64,000 nucleotides of DNA from positions 141,207 to 205,206 of the forward strand of contig NZ_JAHZPC010000003.1 of assembly GCF_019929185.1 (NCBI RefSeq). The letters are read 5' to 3'. This DNA comes from Streptococcus parasanguinis. GTDB lineage: Bacteria; Bacillota; Bacilli; Lactobacillales; Streptococcaceae. This document shows, one piece after another, positions 1-8,777 of the stretch. The position numbers and the translations under genes were made by a program. Position 1 is the stretch's first letter. Every line of letters begins with the position of its first letter. The notes beneath the pieces were generated by a model. It searched no databases, had not been told where the DNA came from, and worked only from the letters and a program-made list of their open reading frames with translations.

Positions 1-2
1 TA

Positions 3-71
3 AGACGATTAGCCAGACCCCACAATAGCGACTGGCGTCAAATGATGAGAGGTATAGCCTCAATCGTGTAA
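3..71 (+). CDS. Possible C-terminal end of an upstream gene
   Basis: A 22-codon open frame runs in from the window edge and stops with TAA. The stop lies about 10 bases before the perfect inverted repeat at 82-120, which is where a terminator normally sits. That spacing suggests a plus-strand gene converging on groEL. The visible residues (ending RGIASIV) are too few to name a family, and chance could give an open frame of this length. Confidence 0.3.
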   Translation, partial: RRLARPHNSDWRQMMRGIASIV

Positions 72-81
72 CAGTTACGAC

Positions 82-120
82 AGAAAATAAAGAAGGCCGA
101 TATCGCCTTCTTTATTTTCT
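82..120. terminator. Bidirectional intrinsic terminator left of groEL
   Basis: There are perfect 16-base arms (82-97 and 105-120) around a 7-base loop. Each arm is A-rich or T-rich at its outer end, so the structure can stop transcription from both sides: groEL leaving on the minus strand and any plus-strand gene ending near 71. Confidence 0.85.
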
Positions 121-122
121 TA

Positions 123-1846
<1,724 letters not shown>

Positions 1847-2134
1847 TTACTCTACAATTGCAAGAATGTTTGCTGTTCCAACGATGGTGTAGGTTTCTTC
1901 CCCATCTTTAACTTCAATTCCTGCATGGCTTTCAACCAAAACGTGGTCTCCTGCTTTTACAGCTGGAGCAATGAGTTCGCCACTTAGGGTACGCACACCT
2001 TCGCCAACGGCCACTACTTCAGCTGTTTTTGTATCGGCCTTGCTCGCACCTGCGAGGACAAAACCTCCAACAGTCTGTTCTTTTTCTTCTACTTTTAAGA
2101 CCACACGGTCTCCTAATGGTTTTAACATGTTCAT
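1847..2134 (-). CDS. groES: Co-chaperonin GroES (Hsp10)
   Basis: At 95 residues this has the usual GroES length. It starts [13 protein letters not shown] after two leading residues (MN) and has the mobile-loop region around [10 protein letters not shown] (residues 23-32). GroES caps the GroEL ring and closes the folding chamber. The start is set by GGAGGAATGAAC just upstream of ATG. It is first in the operon, behind a sigma-A promoter and a CIRCE element, so HrcA repression and heat induction are expected. Confidence 0.99.
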   Translation of the reverse strand: MNMLKPLGDRVVLKVEEKEQTVGGFVLAGASKADTKTAEVVAVGEGVRTLSGELIAPAVKAGDHVLVESHAGIEVKDGEETYTIVGTANILAIVE

Positions 2135-2150
2135 TCCTCCATACGTGTTT

Positions 2151-2177
2151 TTAGCACTCTCTATACGTAAGTGCTAA
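2151..2177 (-). promoter_or_regulatory. CIRCE operator (HrcA binding site)
   Basis: TTAGCACTC, a 9-base spacer and AAGTGCTAA match the consensus TTAGCACTC-N9-GAGTGCTAA at all but one position. It lies between the groES promoter and start codon, the normal place for HrcA repression. Confidence 0.95.
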
Positions 2178-2188
2178 CTTATGTTTCT

Positions 2189-2216
2189 ATTGTATCACTT
2201 GGTCAGAAATAGTCAA
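2189..2216 (-). promoter_or_regulatory. groESL sigma-A promoter
   Basis: Read on the minus strand, TTGACT (2211-2216), 16 bases, then TACAAT (2189-2194). The -35 box directly follows the T-tract of the terminator for the gene at 2258-2551. Confidence 0.85.
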
Positions 2217-2250
2217 GAAAAAAACACCTCAAAAATAGATGAGATGTTTC
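2217..2250 (-). terminator. Terminator after the small membrane protein gene
   Basis: An 8-bp stem (2242-2249 with 2223-2230, one G-T pair) is followed on the minus strand by a run of seven T. It ends the PTS-side operon and runs straight into the groESL promoter. Confidence 0.75.
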
Positions 2251-2257
2251 TAAAATA

Positions 2258-2551
2258 TCAATTTAAAATTGTCAATTTTTGATTGAAATCGTCGATCACT
2301 TTTTGAAGATTGATCCGCCCGCGGTAGATGCCATATCCAAAAACAATCATGCCTAAAATTCCAACCAAGGCTAGTAAAATCCCGAGGATCAAGAGTGGGA
2401 GGAAACTTTTGTGAAAGAGATAGATCAATACCACACCAATACTGGCAATGATAAAGAGTAAGCTGAACCAACGACCAAGGTTTTCAAGCATGTGGCGTTG
2501 GTACTTGATTTCTGTTTCATATCCATTGACAAGTTCTTGTTTTGTAACCAT
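2258..2551 (-). CDS. Small two-helix membrane protein downstream of the PTS operon
   Basis: A 97-residue protein starting MVTKQELVNGYETEI. The ATG is chosen because AAGGAGGAATCCC precedes it; an in-frame codon further upstream lacks a site. Residues 1-30 are polar and probably helical. Two hydrophobic segments follow (about 30-47 and 52-75), then a charged tail (GRINLQKVIDDFNQKL). It lies after levG, in the position where S. mutans has levX, but I see no sequence basis to equate them. The terminator at 2564-2618 precedes it, so expression would depend on read-through. Function unknown. Confidence 0.8.
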   Translation of the reverse strand: MVTKQELVNGYETEIKYQRHMLENLGRWFSLLFIIASIGVVLIYLFHKSFLPLLILGILLALVGILGMIVFGYGIYRGRINLQKVIDDFNQKLTILN

Positions 2552-2563
2552 GGGATTCCTCCT

Positions 2564-2618
2564 TATAAAAATTGAGAATGAAGTGCAAGTAAAGGAGGTC
2601 AATTCACTTCATTCTCAA
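2564..2618 (-). terminator. Terminator/attenuator after the PTS IID gene
   Basis: Perfect 14-base arms (2605-2618 and 2572-2585) are followed on the minus strand by TTTTTAT. The 19-base loop contains CCTCCTT, which is complementary to the AAGGAGG ribosome binding site of the next gene 20-30 bases downstream. Confidence 0.8.
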
Positions 2619-2652
2619 AAACTCCTACTAGCAAATTCGTTTTTTCTTTTCC

Positions 2653-3489
2653 TTAGTATTTAAGATGTGGGTCGAAGATACCAAGGGCAACACCGATCAA
2701 AGCAACTACAACGAGAAGTAACATAACTTTGTTTGGTGAAATTTTTTTCTTAGACATCAACCACCAGCAAAGAGTGATGAAGGCTGCTGTCAAGAGACCT
2801 GGATAAACACCATCGATCTTTTCTTGGATGTTCAAGAAGACTTTTCCTTCAGAATTCTTGAATTGAAGGGCTGTTGTAACAGATACCCAAGTAGCTGCTA
2901 CGGCACCGATAACCATACCACCGACAACGCTGATCGCTTTACGAAGAGCTTGTCCTTTTGGTCCTACAAGGAATTCAACGGCTTTATCCCCTAATTGGTA
3001 ACCTTTGAAGAAGGCAAAGCGCATACCAAAGTAGACTAAGAGGTTCCATACGACGATGTAGAAGAGAGCACCAGCGACGTTACCACCTTTAGAAAGACCA
3101 AGGGCAATCCCTAAGAGAACTGGGATCAAGGTACCAACAACCAATGAGTCACCAATACCAGCGATTGGTCCCATCAAACCGGCACGCATACCGTTGATGG
3201 TTTCGCCATCCACTGCATCTCCGTTTGCACGCGCTTCTTCCAAACCAGCTGTGATCCCTACAACAAGAGATCCAAGTTGTGGTTCAGTGTTGAAGAAGGC
3301 CGTATAGGTTTGCATAGCATCCTTTTGTTCCTCTTTTGTGTCATACATTTCTTCTACGATTGGAAGCATAGAAGTCAAGTACCCGAAGGTTTGCATATGT
3401 TCTTGAGAGAAACAAGTCAAATGACCATAATACCAATGATGGAATGCTTTTGCTAATGTTTTCTTTGAAATTTTCTTTCTATCAGCCAT
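2653..3489 (-). CDS. levG: PTS mannose-family transporter subunit IID
   Basis: A 278-residue protein of the PTS EIID (mannose family). It opens with an amphipathic region (KTLAKAFHHWYYGHLTCFSQEHMQTFGY) and has the conserved glycine-rich GLMGPIAGIGDSL and hydrophobic C-terminal helices ending in FDPHLKY. It forms the membrane channel with IIC. The chosen start (MADRKKISKK) is one base after the IIC stop, and its ribosome binding site lies within the last acidic codons of IIC. Position at the end of a IIA-IIB-IIC-IID set behind a LevQRST-like system suggests levG of a fructose/mannose PTS. The substrate is inferred, not shown. Confidence 0.93.
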   Translation of the reverse strand: MADRKKISKKTLAKAFHHWYYGHLTCFSQEHMQTFGYLTSMLPIVEEMYDTKEEQKDAMQTYTAFFNTEPQLGSLVVGITAGLEEARANGDAVDGETINGMRAGLMGPIAGIGDSLVVGTLIPVLLGIALGLSKGGNVAGALFYIVVWNLLVYFGMRFAFFKGYQLGDKAVEFLVGPKGQALRKAISVVGGMVIGAVAATWVSVTTALQFKNSEGKVFLNIQEKIDGVYPGLLTAAFITLCWWLMSKKKISPNKVMLLLVVVALIGVALGIFDPHLKY

Positions 3490-3490
3490 T

Positions 3491-4333
3491 TTAAATATCC
3501 TCCTCATCATCGTCTAGATCCACCGCTCCAGCCGGAGCAGCTTTCATCGATTTGATCACTTCAAGTTCATAGTAGATTACTGCAAAGATTAATGAAACAA
3601 CAGCACTGGATACCAAGTTCAATCCGAGAGATTTTGCCAAGGTAAATCCAACAAAGAATGGAATGAAGTCAGTTGCTTCTGTAACAATTTGTTTCAACAA
3701 GATGGCAATACCGACACATGGGAGAAGAGCACCGACTGTAAAGAGGGCTTTCATCCAGTAACCATCCATAGGAAGGTATTGTTTCATCAAATCAACCATG
3801 TTTTCACCGTATTTGGTGATAATCATTGTTGGAAGGAAAGAGAAGAGGAAGTGAGAGATCCAAGGGTAAACCCAGTCAACTGCGTAGAGTTTTTTGAAGT
3901 TTCCTTCTTCAACGGCTTTCCAACCAATGTGTTGCCATACCAAGTTCATAGTAGCGGTACCGTAGAAAAGAACTGTACCGATTGTCCCAACGGCTGCACC
4001 GATTGGAGCTGCAGCTGCGGCGATTCCTGCTTCATCTGTGATGTTATTGGCATGCACAAATAAGATAGCAAGAGGAACACCAATGTAAGAGATGGCACGC
4101 ACATCGGCAGATACGGTACCACCAGGTGTTACCAAGGCGATATAAACGACTTGAAGGGCAACCCCGACCATAATACCGGTTGTCACATCTCCAAGAATTA
4201 AACCTGAAATCAACCCACCGATCAAAGGACGACCGAGTGTATAGTTCCCGATACTGGAACCCCCCATACCAGGCATTGAAGACAAGCTGGCGAAAATACC
4301 AAGCAAGATTGCTTGAATCCATGAAATTGTCAT
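3491..4333 (-). CDS. levF: PTS mannose-family transporter subunit IIC
   Basis: A 280-residue polytopic membrane protein of the EIIC mannose/sorbose family. It has the family's Gly-rich N-terminal half (SMPGMGGSSIGNYTLGRPLIGGLISGLILGD) and the PGGTVSADVRAISYIGVPLAI stretch. IIC makes the sugar-specific part of the permease. It ends in an acidic tail (DLDDDEEDI) whose codons double as the ribosome binding site of IID, implying tight coupling. The start has AAAAGGAGCG upstream. A palindrome and a hairpin in the 56-base gap before it may adjust its level relative to IIA/IIB. Confidence 0.94.
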   Translation of the reverse strand: MTISWIQAILLGIFASLSSMPGMGGSSIGNYTLGRPLIGGLISGLILGDVTTGIMVGVALQVVYIALVTPGGTVSADVRAISYIGVPLAILFVHANNITDEAGIAAAAAPIGAAVGTIGTVLFYGTATMNLVWQHIGWKAVEEGNFKKLYAVDWVYPWISHFLFSFLPTMIITKYGENMVDLMKQYLPMDGYWMKALFTVGALLPCVGIAILLKQIVTEATDFIPFFVGFTLAKSLGLNLVSSAVVSLIFAVIYYELEVIKSMKAAPAGAVDLDDDEEDI

Positions 4334-4353
4334 AACAAACGCTCCTTTTGTTT

Positions 4354-4387
4354 GTAAATATATTTACCTAACAGATAAGACTGTTAG
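4354..4387 (-). other. Two abutting palindromes between PTS IIB and IIC
   Basis: A 7-bp hairpin (4368-4374 with 4381-4387, 6-base loop) directly abuts a perfect 14-base palindrome, GTAAATATATTTAC (4354-4367). Neither has a terminator-like T-tract. They fill most of the gap between the two genes. Confidence 0.6.
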
Positions 4388-4389
4388 TT

Positions 4390-4884
4390 TTAAAAACCAA
4401 ATTTTGATTTGAAATCATCCCAATAACCGATGGAAACATCTGGCAACAATTGGAATTTCACCTTGTAGCCTGCTGTTTGAATGGCTTGGAAAGCTTCTGC
4501 TTCTTCCTGAGTGATGGATTGGTTATTCCCCAATTTCACAGCACCTGGACGATCATTTGCAGGGCCAACGATGATTTCTTTAACATCACCTGGGACAAAC
4601 CCTTGGTCGACCAAAATTTCCTTCATATCGATTGGATTTTTGGTGATCAAGAAGTAACGACTATCTGATTCCGTTACTTTTGCTGATTTTTCCTTAAAAG
4701 CTTCCTTTGTCCATACAAAGGTTTTCTTGTCTGATGCGCCTTTGTAAGCTTGGATCAAAACCTTGTTTGATGCTGCTGCATCGTTTACGGCAATCAAACC
4801 ATCACATGGTTTTTCTTTTGCCCAGCGTGTGACTGTCTGACCGTGAATCATGCGGTCATCAATCCGTACAAATGTTACTACCAT
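4390..4884 (-). CDS. levE: PTS mannose-family subunit IIB
   Basis: At 164 residues this has the usual length for a free-standing EIIB of the mannose family. The N-terminal VRIDDRMIHGQTVTRW contains the phosphorylated histidine (H14). It passes phosphate from IIA to the sugar at the cytoplasmic face of IIC/IID. GGGAGGTACC precedes the ATG, and the gene lies 14 bases after IIA. IIA and IIB are separate here rather than fused as in the general ManL enzyme, which fits the Lev-type PTS. Confidence 0.95.
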   Translation of the reverse strand: MVVTFVRIDDRMIHGQTVTRWAKEKPCDGLIAVNDAAASNKVLIQAYKGASDKKTFVWTKEAFKEKSAKVTESDSRYFLITKNPIDMKEILVDQGFVPGDVKEIIVGPANDRPGAVKLGNNQSITQEEAEAFQAIQTAGYKVKFQLLPDVSIGYWDDFKSKFGF

Positions 4885-4898
4885 AAGGTACCTCCCTA

Positions 4899-5336
4899 TT
4901 AAATATCGTCATCATCTTCTTCAGCACTAGTGGCTGAAACTTCAAAAGGCTGTAGTGCAGATCGTGCTTCTGATAAGATGGTGGCTGACAAATCGTCTCC
5001 ATCCAACACATCCTTCATCACAACTGCCGTCAAGGCCATGGTAAGGTTCATCCCACCAAGGATCAAGGCTCCATCGAGCTTTCCAGCTTCTTCTAGAACC
5101 GTGGCTGCAGTGGTTAATGGACTACCACCTACGATATCTGCCAAGACCAAAACAGAATCATCAGCTGTCAATCCTGAAATGCTCTCTCTAAAATCAACTG
5201 CGAAGTCATCAACCGATTTTCCTTCTTTGAGTCCAACTGCGATGACCTGATCCAACTTGTCACCAGCAAACATGGCCAGTGATGTTTTTAGACCTTCTGC
5301 CAGTCCACCATGACTGACCAAAACGAGGTATTTCAT
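4899..5336 (-). CDS. levD: PTS mannose-family subunit IIA
   Basis: A 145-residue EIIA domain with the active-site histidine in MKYLVLVSHGGLAEG (H9) and the family's DIVGGSPLTTA stretch near residue 67. It receives phosphate from HPr. It ends in an acidic tail (EEDDDDI) like IIC. It is the first gene of the PTS operon, behind a region with a cre site (5377-5390) and an array of TGACA/TGTCA motifs (5394-5456). A start with AAAGGAGGCG upstream supports the chosen ATG. Confidence 0.95.
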   Translation of the reverse strand: MKYLVLVSHGGLAEGLKTSLAMFAGDKLDQVIAVGLKEGKSVDDFAVDFRESISGLTADDSVLVLADIVGGSPLTTAATVLEEAGKLDGALILGGMNLTMALTAVVMKDVLDGDDLSATILSEARSALQPFEVSATSAEEDDDDI

Positions 5337-5376
5337 TTTTCTACGCCTCCTTTATTTGACTCTATTGTAGACTATT

Positions 5377-5390
5377 TGAAAGCGTTTTTA
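5377..5390 (-). promoter_or_regulatory. cre site (CcpA) in the PTS operon promoter
   Basis: TGAAAGCGTTTTTA fits the cre consensus core (AAAGCG/CGCTTT). It lies just upstream of a TACAAT -10 candidate (5364-5369) that lacks a good -35 box. The promoter is therefore likely to need an activator and to be glucose-repressed. Confidence 0.7.
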
Positions 5391-5393
5391 TAT

Positions 5394-5456
5394 TGTCAAA
5401 TGTCACATTCCCAATATGACATTTAGCAATTAAAAAATGACATCTGTCACTTGACA
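5394..5456 (-). promoter_or_regulatory. Array of TGACA/TGTCA motifs, candidate LevR operators
   Basis: Perfect 8-base arms AAATGTCA (5398-5405) and TGACATTT (5417-5424) are separated by 11 bases. A second dyad TGACA-TC-TGTCA (5438-5449) and a further TTGACA follow. The motifs lie upstream of the weak levD promoter, where a NarL-type activator would bind. Assignment to the response regulator at 6772-7458 is inferred from position. Confidence 0.55.
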
Positions 5457-5476
5457 AAATGCCATCTTATTTTGCT

Positions 5477-6775
5477 CTAAACTCCTACCTGTAGACTACT
5501 CTCAATCTCCCTCTGAATTTGAGGCAAGCGGTTCTCGACATCCTGATCGCGCAAGGCATTGCCAATCAAGTAGTCTAGCTTTTCTAGCACCTCTTTTGAG
5601 ACATTTTTAGGACTACTTTCAACAGCTTGTTCCATGATGCGGTTCAAGGTCTGATTGGTCAAGGAATCTGTTCCAAAATCATCCACCTGCAGAAGGTCTT
5701 TACTGGAGCGACTCTTGACGACCTGTGGCATGACGGAGATCCCTTGAGATTGAGCAAAAAGGGTTTGTTGAATTTCTGGATCCTCTGTCAACACCTGCAT
5801 CAACTCCCAAGCCAACTTGGAATGAGAAGTCCGAGCGGACATGGCAAAAGAAGTCGTTGTGACTAAGGTCGCCTTAGTCGTTTTTGACTTAGCAGGCATC
5901 GGGATGCAGGTCCAGGTGAAGTTTGAATATTTAGAAACGTGGTAGGGATAAGGTTTATAGGTCCGATATTGGGCCAAGGTCATAGGATAAAAGGCGACTT
6001 TCCCCTGGTCAAAATCTTTAGAACTCACCTTGTAATTTTTATTTAGGTCTTCCAATTTTTGTAGGAAAGTCAAAGATTCTTTCACTTCTGGAGCTGTCAG
6101 CTTGAGCATACCTCCTTGGAAAAGATGGCCTCCATTTGCCGCCAAGGCTTCTTTCCAGGTGTATTCTGTGCTTCCAAATTGGTCCAATTGCCCATCCCCA
6201 TTGGTATCTTTGGTTAGTTTCTTGCAAATCGTATAGAACTCTTCAAGGCTCCAACCTTCTTTGGGAATCGCGATGCCTTCTTTATCCAAGAGATCTTTAT
6301 TGACACACATCAAAATTGGATTGCTTTCATAAGGTAAGGCATAGGTTTGCCCCTGATAGACACCCGACTCAAAGGCAACGGGATAAAAGGTAGCTTGATC
6401 TTTTCGATCCATATAGCCGTTTAACTTTTCTAATACGCCTCGCGCTGCTAATAAAGAAAGATCTTGCTCAGAGACCATAAACACATCCGGCGTCTTTCCT
6501 GAGACAATCTTTTCAGAGAGCCAGTCTGAATAATCCGACTGCGGAATCCCGTTTTCATACTCTACACGGACGTGAGGATGGGATTTTTCAAATTTTTGAA
6601 TCGCACGATCCAAGGCATGGGAACGTTGACTGGTCGGCACATCCCAGCTAGAACCTGCATAAACGCCGATATGGAGGACGGTCGGTTGCTGTTTCCACCA
6701 ATAGAAACCCGCGCTCGCACAGAGCACAACAAGGAGGCCGATCCCCCAACAAAGATGCTTTCGCTTCAATTTCAT
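5477..6775 (-). CDS. levT: Membrane-anchored extracellular sugar-binding protein (LevT-like)
   Basis: A 432-residue type-1 solute-binding protein (MalE fold). One hydrophobic N-terminal segment (residues 9-27) lacks a lipobox cysteine, so it is probably a membrane anchor. The mature part has the family pattern (FEKSHPHVRVEYENG, SDWLSEKIVSGKTPDVFMV, YALPYESNPILMCVNKDLL). No ABC permease is nearby. Instead it overlaps the response regulator gene by four bases (ATGA) and precedes a PTS, as in the S. mutans levQRST-levDEFG locus. There the two binding proteins act as sugar sensors. The role as a sensor accessory is inferred from that context. Confidence 0.85.
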   Translation of the reverse strand: MKLKRKHLCWGIGLLVVLCASAGFYWWKQQPTVLHIGVYAGSSWDVPTSQRSHALDRAIQKFEKSHPHVRVEYENGIPQSDYSDWLSEKIVSGKTPDVFMVSEQDLSLLAARGVLEKLNGYMDRKDQATFYPVAFESGVYQGQTYALPYESNPILMCVNKDLLDKEGIAIPKEGWSLEEFYTICKKLTKDTNGDGQLDQFGSTEYTWKEALAANGGHLFQGGMLKLTAPEVKESLTFLQKLEDLNKNYKVSSKDFDQGKVAFYPMTLAQYRTYKPYPYHVSKYSNFTWTCIPMPAKSKTTKATLVTTTSFAMSARTSHSKLAWELMQVLTEDPEIQQTLFAQSQGISVMPQVVKSRSSKDLLQVDDFGTDSLTNQTLNRIMEQAVESSPKNVSKEVLEKLDYLIGNALRDQDVENRLPQIQREIESSLQVGV

Positions 6776-7458
6776 TCTGTATTTCCTTTAGAAAAATCAC
6801 GTCTCGTCACTCCTGTTTGGACTGACCAGATCGCTAATTGCGTTCGATCTCGTAGGTTTAATTTCGCCAAAATTGTTGATAAGTAATTGCGCACGGTTCC
6901 TTCTGATAAGAAAAGTTTAGCCGCAATTTCTTTATTAGACTCCCCATAGCCGACTTCTTGGATAATGCGCCATTCCGTCGTGCTCAAATCCTTGACATTG
7001 TCCTCATCCACAGCAATAGAGAAGTTGGTCTTGGCCATTTGTGAGAAAATTTGAAAGACTTTACTAGCGATATTCGGGTTGATCATGGCTCCGCCTTGAT
7101 ACACCACCTTAATCGCTTCATAGAGTTCCTCTGTCGAGGCTCCCTTTAAAAGATAACCTGAAGCACCATACTTGAGTGCACTATAGATAAATTCATCATC
7201 ATCAAAGGTCGTTAAAATAATAATTTTGATATCCGGATAGTGCTCTTTGACTTCTTTTGTCGCCAAGACCCCATCCATGCCTGGCATCCGAATATCCATT
7301 AAGATCAGGTCAGGATGTGTCTGTGGAATGCTCGACAAGACGTGATTCCCATCTTCCACTGTGGCCACCACTTCAATATCGGGGTGGGCTGACAAAATAA
7401 TTTTCAGAGATTCTCGAATCAAGGCCTGGTCATCTGCCACCATTACTTTTATCACCAT
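6772..7458 (-). CDS. levR: NarL-family response regulator (LevR-like)
   Basis: At 228 residues, with a receiver domain at 1-120 whose phospho-acceptor is D55 (LILMDIRMPGMDG) and acidic pair DD at 9-10. A LuxR-type helix-turn-helix lies at about 160-215 (LSTTEWRIIQEVGYGESNKEIAAKLFLSEGTVRNYL). It should activate the adjacent PTS operon once phosphorylated by the neighbouring kinase. It is two bases after the kinase gene and overlaps levT, so it is in one operon. This LevR is a two-component regulator, not the sigma-54 activator of the same name in Bacillus. Confidence 0.92.
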   Translation of the reverse strand: MVIKVMVADDQALIRESLKIILSAHPDIEVVATVEDGNHVLSSIPQTHPDLILMDIRMPGMDGVLATKEVKEHYPDIKIIILTTFDDDEFIYSALKYGASGYLLKGASTEELYEAIKVVYQGGAMINPNIASKVFQIFSQMAKTNFSIAVDEDNVKDLSTTEWRIIQEVGYGESNKEIAAKLFLSEGTVRNYLSTILAKLNLRDRTQLAIWSVQTGVTRRDFSKGNTE

Positions 7459-7460
7459 CT

Positions 7461-8777
7461 CTATCTCCCTTCTTTATATTTCGGTAAACTGACGCGCGTG
7501 AAAAATCCATCGCGACTTTCAAATTGAAGCTGTCCTCCTAGGATGGAAATGCGCTCCATCATCTGCTTGAGCCCATAGCCATAGGTCAAGGTTTCAAACC
7601 CAACCCCATTGTCCTGCAACTCGATCAGGTAATCTTCTTCATCCTCAAAAAAATGAAGGCTCATCTGACTGGCATGACCGTGGCGAACCGCATTGGTCAT
7701 AGACTCTTGGATCACACGAAAGATCGTATCTTCAATCATGACGTCCATATCGACATCGACCCATTCATAGTGTAAATCAACCTGCAAGTTGGAAAGTGTC
7801 TGGTACTCGCGGATCATCTTTTCTAAAGCATCTTTGAGGGTTCGTCCCTCAAGGGCACCTGGACGGAGGCGGTTGAGAGAGCCTCTCACATCCTGGATTC
7901 CTTCACGAACCACTTCTGATACACTTTTCACCTGCTCTTTTGCCCGATTGGGATCGATATCAATCAAGACTCCGACAGCATCTAAGCCTGCCGAGATCCC
8001 TGTTAGCGCATGCCCCAAGGTATCGTGAATTTCCCGAGCAATCCGCTTGCGCTCCCGATCTTCTGCAATCTTCTCAGACAAGGCCATATAGTTGTTCAAC
8101 TCCGTATTGACCTTCGAAACCATGGCCAACTCTTCTTCTACTTCGTGGTTTTCCGCAAGGACATTCATAATATAGAACAAAAGCGAAATAATGAAGAGCA
8201 CCATATTCAAGGCATAGAGGGAATTCTTTAAGAAAAAGGCCAGAATCCGGATGGAGGCGGGGTAAAAATGAATATAGACATCCAGAGAAGGAATCGGAAA
8301 GAAAAGGGAAAAGACGTCTGAATTGGTCACAAGAAGCATCAAGAAACTTACTAGGATAAAGGCAAACCAATACTTGCGGTCTCGCTTGGTATTCAACTCT
8401 TTGGAACCATAAAAGATATCCGCAAAAACCAAGAGAATGAGCCCGTTATAAGCTACATTTTGGACCCACATCAAGAGCAACATCAGGAGGATCTCCAGAA
8501 TGTTCCACTTATCAAAAATGGACCATCGACTCGTTTGAGACCGGTAACGACTCATGGAGATCAAGGCAATTCCAGCAAATAAGAGCGCAGACAACCAAAA
8601 AGTTGTAGAAGGCGCAAAAGGAATACGCTCTAAGCGTTCTACTAATAGGGAAGCTTGCCGTTGGGCAATGATATAGTTGGTTGCTTGAAGATAGATGATA
8701 CTGTTGAGCATCACAGCGATAAAATTCACGACCATCAGGATGGCCAAACTGTATCTCACACCTCTAAATTTTCTCAT
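7461..8777 (-). CDS. levS: HisKA_3 sensor histidine kinase (LevS-like)
   Basis: A 438-residue kinase with about six transmembrane segments in residues 10-205. A short coiled region follows, then the phosphorylated histidine H251 in REIHDTLGHALTG. The ATP-binding domain has an N-box (ESMTNAVRHGHA) and DNGVGF. No large extracellular sensor domain is visible, which fits sensing through the partner binding proteins encoded on either side. The ATG at 8777 shares its A with the TAA stop of the upstream gene (TAATG); a GTG three codons earlier is less likely. Confidence 0.92.
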   Translation of the reverse strand: MRKFRGVRYSLAILMVVNFIAVMLNSIIYLQATNYIIAQRQASLLVERLERIPFAPSTTFWLSALLFAGIALISMSRYRSQTSRWSIFDKWNILEILLMLLLMWVQNVAYNGLILLVFADIFYGSKELNTKRDRKYWFAFILVSFLMLLVTNSDVFSLFFPIPSLDVYIHFYPASIRILAFFLKNSLYALNMVLFIISLLFYIMNVLAENHEVEEELAMVSKVNTELNNYMALSEKIAEDRERKRIAREIHDTLGHALTGISAGLDAVGVLIDIDPNRAKEQVKSVSEVVREGIQDVRGSLNRLRPGALEGRTLKDALEKMIREYQTLSNLQVDLHYEWVDVDMDVMIEDTIFRVIQESMTNAVRHGHASQMSLHFFEDEEDYLIELQDNGVGFETLTYGYGLKQMMERISILGGQLQFESRDGFFTRVSLPKYKEGR

